Shown piece by piece: positions 1-9,398 of a DNA stretch of 64,000 nucleotides (positions within the stretch are counted from its first letter, which is position 1; the number at the start of each line of letters is the position of its first letter). A program made the position numbers and the translations under genes. Under the pieces are notes generated by a model that did no database searches, was not told the DNA's origin, and worked only from the letters and a program-made list of their open reading frames with translations. Origin of the DNA: Ancylobacter sp. Lp-2 (GTDB lineage: Bacteria; Pseudomonadota; Alphaproteobacteria; Rhizobiales; Xanthobacteraceae). The DNA is taken from the NCBI RefSeq assembly GCF_020523795.1, contig NZ_JAJALI010000004.1, positions 62,001-126,000 on the forward strand, written 5' to 3'.

Positions 1-411
1 GGCGTTCACCACCACCAGCCCGGCGGCGACGAGGCCGAGCGGCAGCAGCAGCCGGCGCCAGCGGACGGCGGGTTCGCGCAGATTGCCGACCACGGCGAGC
101 ACGACCGGCGCGGTGCCGGCGATCAGCGGCGGCACCACCGCCCCGGCCAGCAGCACGGCATAGGAGATGGCGAGGAAGTAGCCGAAATAGCCGAGCATCC
201 CGAGCCCGAAGCCGGTCAGCAGCTGCCGGCGGGTGAGGCCGAGCGGCCGGAAGCGGGCATCCGCCATCAGCAGCACGCAGACCACGCCGAACAGCAGATA
301 GCGGGCGACCGAGAGCTCCAGCGCGGAGAATGGCGCCACCGCCCGCGGCGCCACGAAGGACAGGCCCCACAGCGCGCCGGTGGCGAGCCCGGCGAGGATA
401 CCGATGAACAT
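1..411 (-). CDS. EamA/DMT-family permease (N-terminal part, runs off the left edge)
   Basis: The first 137 residues of a drug/metabolite-transporter superfamily permease of the inner membrane; the rest lies beyond base 1. The protein begins MFIGILAGLATGALWG. About four hydrophobic helices are visible, with the 'ALWGLSF' opening typical of EamA proteins and a loop 'YFLAISYAVLLAGAVVPPLIAGT' like that of S-adenosylmethionine or amino-acid exporters. It is divergent from an Lrp-type regulator 115 bp away, an arrangement common for amino-acid exporters and their regulators. The substrate cannot be told from the sequence. Confidence 0.8.
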   Translation of the reverse strand, partial: MFIGILAGLATGALWGLSFVAPRAVAPFSALELSVARYLLFGVVCVLLMADARFRPLGLTRRQLLTGFGLGMLGYFGYFLAISYAVLLAGAVVPPLIAGTAPVVLAVVGNLREPAVRWRRLLLPLGLVAAGLVVVNA

Positions 412-463
412 GTGTCGGAGGATCCGATTCGAGAGGCGGCGAGAATGCCACCCGCCTGCGTCG

Positions 464-471
464 ATTCGAAT
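464..471. promoter_or_regulatory. Palindrome ATTCGAAT in the divergent promoter region
   Basis: A perfect 8-bp palindrome between the divergent EamA permease and Lrp genes, with further TTCGA/TCGAA words nearby (427-432, 476-481, 488-496). Lrp/AsnC proteins often bind short AT-rich dyads in such regions. Assignment as an operator is inference only. Confidence 0.3.
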
Positions 472-526
472 GGAGGATCGAAGGCAATTCGTCGAAGATG
501 GCTCCGGTTCAAAGGAGAAACCGGCG

Positions 527-988
527 ATGCGGCTGCAACCCGCGGCTTCGGGGCTCGACGCGCTCGACGCCCGCATCCTGAGCGAGCTCGACCGCGACGC
601 GCGCCTTCCGATGAGCGAGCTCGCCCGGCTGGTCGGCATGTCCGCCCCCGGTGTCGCCGAGCGCGTGCGACGGCTGGAGGTGGCGGGGGTGTTGAAGGGG
701 TTTTCCGCCGAGATCGACCCGCGCGCGATCGGCTACGCCATCCGCGCCATGGTCCGCATCCGGCCGCTGCCCGGCAAGCTGCATCTGGTGGAACGGCTGA
801 TCGACGACTGCCCGCATATCGTCGAATGCCTGAAGATCACCGGCGACGACCCGTTCCTCGCGCAGCTGGTGGTGCGCGACGTCGAGGAGATGGACACCGT
901 GCTGGAGGCGCTGGCCGAGCACGCCGTGACCTCGACGGCGGTGATCAAGTCGCAGGCGGTGCGCCGGCGATTGCCGCCGCTGCGCTGA
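527..988 (+). CDS. Lrp/AsnC-family transcriptional regulator
   Basis: A 153-residue regulator of usual Lrp length. An N-terminal winged helix-turn-helix (about residues 7-66, 'LDALDARILSELDRDARLPMSELARLVGMS') is followed by an AsnC ligand-binding (RAM) domain ('GYAIRAMVRIRP', then 'ITGDDPFLAQLVVRDVEEMDTVLEAL'). The ATG at 527 is chosen because AAAGGAG lies 9 bp upstream (511-517); the frame is open to 380 but has no better start. It is divergent from the EamA permease, so it probably controls that exporter and itself in response to an amino acid. The ligand is unknown. Confidence 0.9.
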   Translation: MRLQPAASGLDALDARILSELDRDARLPMSELARLVGMSAPGVAERVRRLEVAGVLKGFSAEIDPRAIGYAIRAMVRIRPLPGKLHLVERLIDDCPHIVECLKITGDDPFLAQLVVRDVEEMDTVLEALAEHAVTSTAVIKSQAVRRRLPPLR

Positions 989-1009
989 GGGACGGGTCCG
1001 CGCTTTGCG

Positions 1010-1400
1010 CTGCTGCTCCTTAGGGAGAGGTGGCGGCGCGGGTGGGGCGGCAACGGATGCCGGAGCGCGGAGCCCCCCTCACCCCAGCCCTCTCCCTCTC
1101 GGGGAGAGGGGGCCTGGCGCGCCGGGTGGGCGGGAATCTTCGGTCTTCGTTGTCCAGCACGACAATGCGAGATCGCGCGCTTTCCCTCCCCAATCGGGAC
1201 CGAGAGTCCGTCGTTCCAGCTACACGATTCTCGCGGCCATACGCCGCGAGCGGGGATGCACGCTCCCCCTCCTCGTTGGGGAGAGGTGGCCCGCGCGTTG
1301 GGTCGGTAAGGGGCGACGTCATTGGGAGCCGTGGAGCCCCCTCACCCCATCCCTCTCCCCCTCGGGGCGAGGGAGCGGCCTTCATCTGGCGGATCAGGAC
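1010..1400. repeat. Intergenic GC-rich repeat elements (two copies)
   Basis: The 474-bp gap between the Lrp gene and der holds no credible gene. It contains two copies of a dispersed element whose ends read GGAGAGGTGGC at one side and CCCCTCACCCC...CCCTCTCCC at the other (about 1018-1115 and 1282-1378). Each ends in a short hairpin such as CCCTCTC/GAGAGGG (around 1090-1110). The same words recur at 16.46-16.56 kb and, more divergently, at 39.22-39.34 kb, so this is a repeat family and not gene-specific sequence. Confidence 0.7.
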
Positions 1401-1462
1401 GTTCCGACTTCCCCATGGAGGAGGCACGCGGCCGGCAAGAGGACGTCACCGACGGGCGGTCC

Positions 1463-2812
1463 TTAGTCCTTGTCGGCGTAGGGGTTGTCCTTCTCGCGCA
1501 GCGTCAGCCGGATCGGCACGCCGGGCAGGTCGAAGGTGGCACGCAGCCCGTTCACCAGATAGCGGATATAGCTCTCCGGCAGCGCGTCGGCGCGCGAGCA
1601 GAACAGCACGAAGCTCGGCGGCCGGCTCTTGGGCTGGGTGATATAGCGCAGCTTGATGCGCCGACCCGACACCGCCGGCGGCGGATGGTCGGTGGTCGTC
1701 TCGATCAGCCAGCGATTGAGCGGGTTGGTGGCGACACGGCGGTTCCAAACCTCGTGCGCCTCGCTGATCGCCCGCACCAGCCGGTCGAGGCCCTCGCCGG
1801 TGAGGCCGGAGACCATCACCGCCGGCATGCCGCGCGCCTGCGGCAGCCAGTGATCGGCCTCCTCGCGCATCTTCTTGGCGATGCCGGCCTGATCCTTGAC
1901 CAGGTCGCTCTTGGAAATCGCCAGCACCAGCGCCCGGCCCTCGCGCACCACCAGGTCGGCGATGCGCAGATCCTGCTCCTCGAAGGGATGGGTGGCGTCC
2001 ATCATCACCACCACCACCTCGGCGAAGCGGGCGGCGCGCAGGCCGTCGGCGACGGAGAGCTTCTCCAGCTTGTCCTCGACGCGGGCGCGCTTGCGCATGC
2101 CGGCGGTGTCGAACAGCTTCAGCCGCACTCCGGCTCGCTCGACATCGACCGCGATGGAATCGCGGGTGATGCCGGCTTCCGGGCCGGTGAGCAGCCGGTC
2201 CTCGCCGAGCAGGGCGTTGATCAGCGTCGACTTGCCGGCATTGGGGCGGCCGAGCACGGCGACGCGGATGCGGCGATTGCCCTCCTCCGCTTCCGGCTCC
2301 TCCTCCTCGTCGGCGTCGTCGGGGAAGCACGGCATCAGCGCGCGCACCAATTCGCCCATGCCCTCGCCATGCTCGGCGGAGAGCTCCACCGGATCGCCGA
2401 GGCCGAGCGAATAGGCGTCAAGCGCGCCGGCGACGGCGTCGCGGCCCTCGCTCTTGTTGGCGACGAGGATGGTGTGCTTGCCGGAGCGGCGGGCAAGTTC
2501 GGCAAAGGCGCGGTCGGTCGGGGTGAGGCCGGCGCGGGCGTCGATGAGGAACAAGAGCACGTCGGCGTCGTCGATCGCCGCCTCGGTCTGGGCGCGCATG
2601 CGGCCCTCGAGGCTTTCCGCCTTCGCCTCTTCGAGGCCGGCGGTGTCGATGACGCGGAATTCGAGATGGCCGAGGCGCGCGTCGCCCTCGCGCCGGTCGC
2701 GGGTCACGCCCGGGCGGTCGTCGACCAGCGCGAGGCGCTTACCGACGAGGCGGTTGAACAGCGTCGACTTGCCCACATTCGGGCGGCCGACGATGGCGAC
2801 GGTCATGGTCAT
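1463..2812 (-). CDS. der: Ribosome biogenesis GTPase Der (EngA)
   Basis: A double GTPase needed for 50S ribosome subunit maturation. The 449-residue product has two tandem G domains, each with a complete P-loop: 'GRPNVGKST' near residue 9 and 'GRPNAGKST' near residue 188, with matching G3 'DTAG' motifs. A KH-like C-terminal domain ('[18 protein letters not shown]') follows. An acidic linker rich in Glu joins the two G domains. Two in-frame ATGs (2812 and 2806) are possible starts. It is the last gene of the panB / YfgM-like / lipoprotein / der run on the minus strand. Confidence 0.97.
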   Translation of the reverse strand: MTMTVAIVGRPNVGKSTLFNRLVGKRLALVDDRPGVTRDRREGDARLGHLEFRVIDTAGLEEAKAESLEGRMRAQTEAAIDDADVLLFLIDARAGLTPTDRAFAELARRSGKHTILVANKSEGRDAVAGALDAYSLGLGDPVELSAEHGEGMGELVRALMPCFPDDADEEEEPEAEEGNRRIRVAVLGRPNAGKSTLINALLGEDRLLTGPEAGITRDSIAVDVERAGVRLKLFDTAGMRKRARVEDKLEKLSVADGLRAARFAEVVVVMMDATHPFEEQDLRIADLVVREGRALVLAISKSDLVKDQAGIAKKMREEADHWLPQARGMPAVMVSGLTGEGLDRLVRAISEAHEVWNRRVATNPLNRWLIETTTDHPPPAVSGRRIKLRYITQPKSRPPSFVLFCSRADALPESYIRYLVNGLRATFDLPGVPIRLTLREKDNPYADKD

Positions 2813-2885
2813 ATCGAGGCGCCCCCGCGCCGAGAGTTAGTGGCCGGCAGTTCGCCGGGGCGGCAAATCACTGGGCCGGCAAGCT

Positions 2886-3203
2886 TCACTGAGTGGGCTT
2901 GGCGGCGGACGTGCTGGTGGCCGTCTCGCCGGTGGCCGACGGGCTGGCCGCGGTCGAGGCGGAATAATCATAGCCGGAATTGGCCGGCTGCTGCGGCGCC
3001 GCGTTGTAGTCGACGCCCGGCACACCCTCCGGGAACACCGCCGAGCGCGCGCCCGGCAGCTTCTTTTCCCGCTCCTGGAACGGGTTCAGCTTGTCGATAT
3101 CCATCGAGCCGCAGCCGGCGGTGGCGAGAGCGAGCGACAGCGCGGCAAGCGCCAGCGCGGCACGGCGGGCCTTGCGCCCGGAAACACGCGTCATGGACGA
3201 CAT
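2886..3203 (-). CDS. Small lipoprotein in the position usually held by bamB
   Basis: A 105-residue predicted lipoprotein. The signal peptide ends in the lipobox 'LATAGC', so the mature protein would start at that Cys and be lipid-anchored. The mature part has 'LNPFQEREKKLPGARSAVF' and 'PEGVPGVD', then an Ala/Ser/Thr/Pro-rich tail. The ATG at 3203 has AAGGAGG 6 bp upstream, and this site lies just past the stop of the YfgM-like gene, so the two are likely co-translated. No beta-propeller is present although this slot often holds bamB. I do not know its function; the short lipid-anchored form hints at an envelope role. Confidence 0.75.
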   Translation of the reverse strand: MSSMTRVSGRKARRAALALAALSLALATAGCGSMDIDKLNPFQEREKKLPGARSAVFPEGVPGVDYNAAPQQPANSGYDYSASTAASPSATGETATSTSAAKPTQ

Positions 3204-3217
3204 CACGCCCCTCCTTC

Positions 3218-3928
3218 TCACTGCACGGCCGGCGCCGCCGGAGCGGCGGCGGGCGGCGTCGCGGCCGGGGCGGCCTCGGCGGGAGCGCTCGCGCTGGCGA
3301 GCTTCTGCATCAGATCGGCGCGCTGGCGCAGGCCCGGCGCCGCCTGCCCGTCCGAGAGGATGGACTCGAAGGTCTTGGCGGCGGCGGCATAGTCGCCCGC
3401 CTTGTACTGGGCGAGGCCGATGACCTCGCGCGCCGAGTTGCGGAACGGGCCGGCCGGATCGGTCAGCGGCTGCATGCGGGTGGTGATGTCGGCCAGCGGG
3501 GCGCTATCCACCAGCAGCAGGCCGGCGCGCAGCCGGGCGAGGTCGCGCATCAGCGGGCCGGTCCTGGTGTCGGCCGCCACGGCATCATAGGCGGCCACCG
3601 CTCCGGCGCGGTCGGTCGTCGCCAGCGTGGAGGCGGCGCGGAACCGCGCCAGCGTGGCGTAGCCGGCGGTGCCGTCCTTCTCCAGCGCGACGAAGGCACT
3701 CTCGGCCTCGCCGCTCTTGCCGTCGGCGGCCAGCTTCAGCGCGGCCTCGAAACGGACGCTGGATTCTTGCTGCTGCTGCAGGTTCCACCACTCGATGCCG
3801 CGCCAGACCGCGACACTGGCGACGATCAGCACCGCCACGGCGATGAGTAGCCAGCCATAGCGCTTCCACAGGCGGGAGAACCGCTCGCGACGCAGGTCCT
3901 CGTCGATTTCGTGGAAGATGTCAGCCAT
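3218..3928 (-). CDS. YfgM-like membrane-anchored tetratricopeptide protein
   Basis: A 236-residue protein with a cytoplasmic N-terminus ('MADIFHEIDEDLRRERFSRL'), one transmembrane helix (about residues 27-45, 'LLIAVAVLIVASVAVW') and a periplasmic TPR-like helical repeat domain. The tail is Ala/Pro-rich. The family includes E. coli YfgM, which works with the PpiD chaperone at the Sec translocon. The start at 3928 matches the conserved 'MADIFxEIDEDLRRE' opening; upstream in-frame codons give a non-conserved extension. It lies between panB and the small lipoprotein/der genes. Confidence 0.85.
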   Translation of the reverse strand: MADIFHEIDEDLRRERFSRLWKRYGWLLIAVAVLIVASVAVWRGIEWWNLQQQQESSVRFEAALKLAADGKSGEAESAFVALEKDGTAGYATLARFRAASTLATTDRAGAVAAYDAVAADTRTGPLMRDLARLRAGLLLVDSAPLADITTRMQPLTDPAGPFRNSAREVIGLAQYKAGDYAAAAKTFESILSDGQAAPGLRQRADLMQKLASASAPAEAAPAATPPAAAPAAPAVQ

Positions 3929-4074
3929 GTCGCGATCCGTGGGAAAAAGGTCGGGAAGCACCGGCAGCCGCGCGGGAAGCGGCGGCAATCCGGCACCTTG
4001 AGGAGGCCGCGTAAACTAGCGATGCGGCTGCAGCAAGGCAAATGCCGCACCAAAGCCGCGCGCCAGCCCGCCGG

Positions 4075-4896
4075 TCACACTTTCTTGGGGGCGTAGACGT
4101 GCTCGGCGGCCGGGAAGCTGCGGGCGCGCACCTCGCTGGCATAGGACTCCACCGCGGCACCGATGGCCGGGCCGATCTCGGCGAACTTCTTGACGAAGCG
4201 CGGCACGCGGTCCGACAGGCCGAGCATGTCCTCCAGCACCAGGATCTGGCCATCGCAGGCCGGCGAGCCACCAATGCCGATGGTCGGCGGGGCCACCTCT
4301 GCGGTGATCTGGCGGGCCAGCGGCTCGGAGATCGCCTCCAGCACCATGGCGAAGGCGCCGGCATCGGCGATGGAGCGGGCATCGTCGAGGATGAGCGCCG
4401 CGCTCGCCTCGTCGCGCCCCAGCGCCTTGAAGGAGCCGAGCGTGTTGATCGCCTGCGGGGTGAGACCGACATGGCCCATCACCGGCACGCCGCGATCGGC
4501 GAGGAAGCGCACCGTCTCGGCCATGCGGCGGCCCCCTTCCAGCTTGATCGCGCCGGCGCCGGTCTCCTTCAGCACCCGCGAGGCGGTGGCGAAGGCCTGC
4601 TGCGGCGAGCCCTCATAGGAGCCGAACGGCAGGTCGACCACGACCAGCGCGCGCGAGGAACCGCGCATCACCGCCTGGCCCTGCAGGATCATCATCTCGA
4701 CGGTGACGGGAACCGTGGTCTCCATGCCGTGCATCACCATGCCAAGCGAATCGCCCACCAGCATGAAGTCGACATGCGGGTCGATCAGCCGGGCGGTGTG
4801 GGCGTGATAGGAGGTGAGCGAGACGATGGGGTCGCCGCCCTTGCGGGCGCGGATGTCGGGAGCGGTGAGCCGGCGGACGGCGGACTGGACGGACAT
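4075..4896 (-). CDS. panB: 3-methyl-2-oxobutanoate hydroxymethyltransferase
   Basis: First step of pantothenate synthesis: adds a hydroxymethyl group from methylene-tetrahydrofolate to 2-oxoisovalerate, giving ketopantoate. The 273 residues match family length. Characteristic blocks are '[15 protein letters not shown]', the metal-binding '[11 protein letters not shown]', 'DLPFGSY', 'IKLEGG', '[10 protein letters not shown]' and '[14 protein letters not shown]'. GGAAG precedes the ATG. No panC is adjacent in the window. Confidence 0.96.
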   Translation of the reverse strand: MSVQSAVRRLTAPDIRARKGGDPIVSLTSYHAHTARLIDPHVDFMLVGDSLGMVMHGMETTVPVTVEMMILQGQAVMRGSSRALVVVDLPFGSYEGSPQQAFATASRVLKETGAGAIKLEGGRRMAETVRFLADRGVPVMGHVGLTPQAINTLGSFKALGRDEASAALILDDARSIADAGAFAMVLEAISEPLARQITAEVAPPTIGIGGSPACDGQILVLEDMLGLSDRVPRFVKKFAEIGPAIGAAVESYASEVRARSFPAAEHVYAPKKV

Positions 4897-4942
4897 CGGG
4901 CACTTCCTCGTTTCGGCCGGTTCTTGTCGCCCGGCGCGATTC

Positions 4943-5515
4943 TTAGGGCATCAGGACCGGCACCCCGACCACATAGGGGTGGAACCAGAGTGCGAGCGCC
5001 GCATAAAGCACGAGCCCGACCAGCACCGCAACGACGTCGCCGCCCCAGCCCTTCGGGGCCACCGGCAACGGCACGCCGCGCCGCTTCACCGCGATGCGGT
5101 CATAGACCGCCCAGGCCAGAATGCCGCCGGCCAGCGTCAGGGTGGCGGCATCGCCATTGGCGAGAATATGCGCCAGCGCCCAGATCTTCACGCCGACCAG
5201 CATCGGGTGCTTCAGCCAGGCCCGCAGGTGGCTCGGCACCAGATAGGCGCCGATGGCGATGGTGGAGAACAGCATCAGCGTCAGCACGATGTGCCGCATC
5301 GCCACCGGCGGCTCCCAGAGCTGCGCCGGGCCGGCGGCACGCCAGGCAGCGTAGCCATAGGCGATCATCAGCACCGCGGCGATCGAGACCAGCGAGTAGA
5401 TCGCCCGGTAGGGCAGCAGCCCCAGCCGCGCCACCAGCCGCGCCCGCGCCTCGCGGAAAGTGGTGAACACGTGCACGGCGAGAAACAGCACCAGTCCGGC
5501 CAGCATCAGCAGCAT
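4943..5515 (-). CDS. NnrU-family membrane protein
   Basis: A 190-residue polytopic membrane protein (about five to six helices) of the NnrU family, named from denitrification clusters but widespread in proteobacteria without them. 'HMLVG'-like '[21 protein letters not shown]' is the conserved core, with His and Asn in the helices. The ATG at 5515 follows AAGAGGGG; the longer open frame upstream is not hydrophobic and is not conserved-looking. No nitrite or nitric oxide reductase genes are near, so a denitrification role is not supported here. Confidence 0.85.
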   Translation of the reverse strand: MLLMLAGLVLFLAVHVFTTFREARARLVARLGLLPYRAIYSLVSIAAVLMIAYGYAAWRAAGPAQLWEPPVAMRHIVLTLMLFSTIAIGAYLVPSHLRAWLKHPMLVGVKIWALAHILANGDAATLTLAGGILAWAVYDRIAVKRRGVPLPVAPKGWGGDVVAVLVGLVLYAALALWFHPYVVGVPVLMP

Positions 5516-6151
5516 GTCGCGATTTCCCCTCTTCATGCGAAGCGGCGCCACGCTAGAGCAAGCCCGATGAAATTTGAACGCCTCCAAGATGTGAGCCCAC
5601 CACCAAGATGCGAAGCCCGCGCGGTCCGGATCGCGGCGACGGGCGCCGGCGGCGGGAGGCTTCGCCGGATGCCGGCATGAAAACCGGCCGGAGACGAACG
5701 CATAGGCATGGGCACGTCGATGCCGGCGGTCGGGCAAACAGCGAAGACCTCGATGCCGCGCAAATATTACACAATATTGCTTCGAAGCACGGCTTGCCGC
5801 CAAGGCAGCAGACAGGCGGCGCGACACGCCGGAGACGCATCGCCGCATACCGGCTTACATGCCTCACGCCCCTCCCCCGCGCCGATTATTGGAGCGATGC
5901 CGCAGCGCTTTGACCTTGAAACGCCACACTACACGGGTTAACCACGGAACTTCGTTGAAGCTGCCGTTGCCTGAGCGTCTCGAAGGGACACCGGAGCGTG
6001 CGCGCCAAGACCGACGCCCGACCGTGGCACGGATCAGCATCCCGGCAGGGGTGAGGCCGCGTCCGTCGTGGCGGGCGTGAACGCCCCTCCCGCCGGATGT
6101 GACAGCGCCGCGCGTGGCTTGCCGGCCCGAAACACCAGTGCAGGTGACCTG
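5516..6151. other. Long divergent intergenic region
   Basis: 636 bp between the divergent NnrU-family and TPR-glycosyltransferase genes. Open frames here are low-quality shadows. It includes an AT-rich island at 5761-5780 where AATATT occurs twice (5763-5768 and 5773-5778) around ACAC, and a possible promoter stretch around 5909-5945. I see no RNA gene or repeat family member. Confidence 0.5.
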
Positions 6152-8611
6152 ATGACGTCCGAGTCCACCGACCGGTTCAGCAAGGCCAAGGCGCTCGCCG
6201 CCTCTGGCAAGACCGAGCAAGCGGAAAAACTGCTGCGCCAGATCGTGGAATCCTCTCCCCGACGGGTCCATCCCCTGCTGCTCCTGGCCGATCTGCGGCG
6301 GAAGGCCGGTGCCCCCGACGAGGCCGTGTCGCTGCTCCGGCAGTTCTGGACGAACTCTCCCCAGCCCGCGGTCGGCATGCGGCTCGCCAGACTGCTCATC
6401 GCCACCAGGCAGTTGGAGGAGGCGGAGGCCGTCCTGCGGCAATTGCTCGACCTCTCGCCCGCCGATGCGGAGCTGCGCCTGCACCTGGTCGGATTGCGGC
6501 GGCGACAGCGCGACCTCGCGGATGTCGACGTGCTTCTCGAGCAGGGCTGGTCGCTGACCCCCGGCGACCCGCTGATCGGCCATGCCTTGGCCGAGCGCCT
6601 GCTGGCGAAGAAGCAGTGGCCGGAAGCCGAAGCGATACTGCGCCAGGCGCTGGAGAACGCCCCCGAACACGCCGAGATGCTGGCGAATCTCGCCGATCTT
6701 CGCCGGCGGCAGGGCGACCTTGCCGAGGCCGAGGCGCTGCTGCGTCGCGGCTGGACCGCCCAGCCGGCGAACGCCGCCATCGCCCTCGAGCTAGGACGGC
6801 TGCTTATCCGCAGCAAGCAGACGGAAGAGGCGGGAACGATTCTGCGGCAGGGCTTGCAGGCCGCCCCGGGCGAGATCGAGCTACGCCTACAGCTCGCCGA
6901 CCTTCAGCGGCGGCAGGGCGAGATCGCGGAGGCCGAAACCCTGCTGAGGCAGGGCATCGTCCAGAATCCCGAGACCATCGCCCCGGTGCTCGCGCTTTCC
7001 CGGCTGCTCACCCTCGACGGACGGGCGGAACAGGCCGAGACGATCTTGAACGAGGCCATCAAGGCCTTTCCCGAGAACCCCGAGCTTCTGGTCGCACTCG
7101 GCCTGATGCATGCGGCCGGCGGGCGGGACGAGGCGGCCATCACATTCTTCGAGCAGGCCGTCGCGACACCGGACTCTCCCGCGGAAGCCTGGATCCAGCT
7201 GGCGCGTATCTCCGGCCGCTGGACCTCGGCCCGCCAGGCACTGGAGACGCTGGTGCGGGCGCTTTCCGCCCGAAAGGACGACCCGGCCATCCATTTCGCG
7301 CTCGGCAGCCATCTGCAGCTCATGGGGTACATCACGGAGGCCGAGCAGCTGGTCGCCGCCGCCGTCGGCCGGTTCTCCGGCGACGCCCCGCTCAAGAGCC
7401 TGCACGTCAAACTCCACATCATGGCCGGCCGCTATGACGATGCCCGCGCCACGGTCGCCGACATGCCGGCGAAGACCCGGCAGGAGCAGCGGCTGAAGGC
7501 GCAGATGGAAGCGAGCGTGCTGAAGGCCCAGTGGCGGGTCAACGAGGCGCTCGACATCTACCGGCAGCCCGACATGCCGGAACTGGACGGACAGGAATAC
7601 CGGCTGCTCGCCGAGATCCAGCTGATGGCGCTCGATGTCGCCGGCGCCAGACAGAGCATCGGCAATGCCCATCAGCGCATCCGGCGGCTGCGCGGGGTCA
7701 ACGTCTCGCAGGGCCTGACGGGCGAGATCGTCAACGATTTCTGGACCGATCCGCAGGCGCTGGCGGCGGGCCAGACCGCGCGGGTGCAGGGGTCGCTGCG
7801 CAACTGGGTCGCGACCGTCAACGCCAACCGGCACCATACCGGCTGCGCCCTCGGCTTCCTGATCCATCTGCGCGAAACCGGCCTGCTCGACGCCAAGCCG
7901 ACGCGGCCGGGCCACCAGCCCATTCCCCGCCACATCCACCAGTTCTGGGACACGCCGGAGCTTCCCGACGACGTGGCCGCCCTGATGGGCAGCTGGCGGG
8001 GACGCAATCCCGAATGGGGCTATACCCGCCACACGCTCGCCTCCGCCCGCGAATGGCTCCGGCAGCATCCCGACGACCGCCTGCTGCGCGCCTTCCGCCA
8101 CATGCCGGCCATCGCCGGCAAGGCCGACCTGCTGCGGCTCGCCATCCTTCATGCCGAGGGCGGCGTCTATGCCGATGCCGACGACCGCTGCCTCGCGCCG
8201 CTCGACACCTTCCTGGCCGGGCACGAGATGGTGTTGCGGCAGGAGCATTACGGCACCATCGGCAACAACTTCCTCGCCGCGCGCCCCCGCCATCCGCTCA
8301 TCGGGCAGGCGCTCGACGAGGCGGTGACGGCGGTGCTGCGCGGCGACCGTGAATCCATCTGGCTGTCGAGCGGCCCGGGCCTCGTCACCCGCGTGCTGGC
8401 GTCCTACCTCGTCGACGACCCGCGCCGGCTGGCCACGCTCGGCAACGACATCATGGTGCTCGACCAGCCCGACATGGTGCGCTTCTGCGCCTCGGGCTGC
8501 CGGGCCTCCTATAAGAGCTCCGAGCGCTACTGGATGGCCGGCGAGTTCAGCAAGCTGCCGCAATTCGTGCGCGGCCGGCCCGCGACCACGCCCGCCGCCT
8601 CTTCCGTCTAG
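6152..8611 (+). CDS. TPR-repeat protein with C-terminal DXD sugar-binding glycosyltransferase domain
   Basis: An 819-residue fusion. Residues ~1-450 are tandem TPR-like units of about 34 residues ('AEALLRRGWTAQPANAAIALELGRLL' pattern). From about residue 590 a glycosyltransferase sugar-binding (Gly_transf_sug, GT32-like) domain starts with 'IPRHIHQFW', continues 'AGKADLLRLAILHAEGGVYADAD' and holds the catalytic DXD near residue 673. Such enzymes transfer sugars using nucleotide-sugar donors. The ATG at 6152 follows AGGTGA; an upstream in-frame start (6068) would add 28 unlikely residues. No signal peptide is evident, so it probably acts in the cytoplasm, perhaps in surface polysaccharide or protein glycosylation. 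Confidence 0.85.
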   Translation: MTSESTDRFSKAKALAASGKTEQAEKLLRQIVESSPRRVHPLLLLADLRRKAGAPDEAVSLLRQFWTNSPQPAVGMRLARLLIATRQLEEAEAVLRQLLDLSPADAELRLHLVGLRRRQRDLADVDVLLEQGWSLTPGDPLIGHALAERLLAKKQWPEAEAILRQALENAPEHAEMLANLADLRRRQGDLAEAEALLRRGWTAQPANAAIALELGRLLIRSKQTEEAGTILRQGLQAAPGEIELRLQLADLQRRQGEIAEAETLLRQGIVQNPETIAPVLALSRLLTLDGRAEQAETILNEAIKAFPENPELLVALGLMHAAGGRDEAAITFFEQAVATPDSPAEAWIQLARISGRWTSARQALETLVRALSARKDDPAIHFALGSHLQLMGYITEAEQLVAAAVGRFSGDAPLKSLHVKLHIMAGRYDDARATVADMPAKTRQEQRLKAQMEASVLKAQWRVNEALDIYRQPDMPELDGQEYRLLAEIQLMALDVAGARQSIGNAHQRIRRLRGVNVSQGLTGEIVNDFWTDPQALAAGQTARVQGSLRNWVATVNANRHHTGCALGFLIHLRETGLLDAKPTRPGHQPIPRHIHQFWDTPELPDDVAALMGSWRGRNPEWGYTRHTLASAREWLRQHPDDRLLRAFRHMPAIAGKADLLRLAILHAEGGVYADADDRCLAPLDTFLAGHEMVLRQEHYGTIGNNFLAARPRHPLIGQALDEAVTAVLRGDRESIWLSSGPGLVTRVLASYLVDDPRRLATLGNDIMVLDQPDMVRFCASGCRASYKSSERYWMAGEFSKLPQFVRGRPATTPAASSV

Positions 8612-8628
8612 CGAGGGCACCGGAAACC

Positions 8629-8665
8629 GCGGGCGGGCTCCACGCGCGCCGTGAACCCCGCCCGC
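8629..8665 (+). terminator. Possible transcription-end hairpin after the TPR-glycosyltransferase gene
   Basis: GCGGGCGGG (8629-8637) can pair with CCCGCCCGC (8657-8665) across a 19-base loop. There is no T-run after it, so an intrinsic terminator is uncertain. Confidence 0.3.
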
Positions 8666-8752
8666 AAACCATGAGTAGCAACCACACTCCCGCTGCACGC
8701 GCGACCATGGCAGAGTGCCCTTCCAAGGCCGCCCGCCAGGGGATGGGGAGAG

Positions 8753-9190
8753 ATGAAACCGCTGCTCGCCGCGCTGCTCGGCGCGCTGGCGCTGCAAATG
8801 GGCCTGCTGGCCCTGGCGCCGGCGGCGATGGCCAACGTCGTCGCCTATGTCGACATCGGCAGCCAGCGGATGGATGTCTGGGTGGAGGGAACGCGGCAAT
8901 TCAGCTGGCCGGTCTCCACCGCCCGCAAGGGCTACCTCACCCCCACCGGCAGCTTCCGGCCGCAGCGCCTGCACCGCCGCTACTTCTCGCGAAAATACGA
9001 CAATGCGCCGATGCCCTATGCGGTGTTCTTCCATCGCGGCTGGGCGATCCACGGCACCAATGATCTGAACCGGCTCGGCCGCCCAGCCTCGCATGGCTGC
9101 ATCCGCCTCTCCCCCGGCCATGCCGCGATGTTCTATCGACTGATCGGCGCCCATGGCCGCACCGGCACGCGCATCGTCATCACCCGCTGA
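8753..9190 (+). CDS. L,D-transpeptidase (YkuD) family protein
   Basis: A 145-residue exported protein: Sec signal peptide (residues 1-27, cleavage after 'AMA'), then a compact YkuD domain. The active-site block 'ASHGCIRL' has His114 and catalytic Cys116. 'TPTGSF' and 'FFHRGWAIHGT' are the other conserved segments. Such enzymes make 3-3 peptidoglycan cross-links or attach proteins to peptidoglycan in the periplasm. It is a minimal version without LysM or other binding domains. GGGGAGA precedes the ATG. Confidence 0.92.
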   Translation: MKPLLAALLGALALQMGLLALAPAAMANVVAYVDIGSQRMDVWVEGTRQFSWPVSTARKGYLTPTGSFRPQRLHRRYFSRKYDNAPMPYAVFFHRGWAIHGTNDLNRLGRPASHGCIRLSPGHAAMFYRLIGAHGRTGTRIVITR

Positions 9191-9398
9191 GAGCCGCTCC
9201 CGCGAAGGCGGCAGGACGCCGGCAGGGCAGCAGACATGTGCCGGGCCGATCGTATCCCGTTTCGATCGGCTGACAGCTCCCGATCGGAAAGAGCTCCGGG
9301 CCGAACCGCCCCATGATGCGCGCAATATCGTCCGATGATATGCATTGGCGGGAGCCATTCTGAAGATGACCGGCCGACCGTTCGGCCGGAGAGGTGTG

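Noticed and set aside
1010-1400. CRISPR array or small RNA gene
   Set aside because: Two irregular repeats with related copies in other gaps; no promoter-hairpin-T-run arrangement.
1322-3850. 842-codon open frame opposite der and its neighbours
   Set aside because: His/Gly/Ala-rich shadow of the GC-skewed third positions in der, the lipoprotein and the YfgM-like gene; no domain and no ribosome site.
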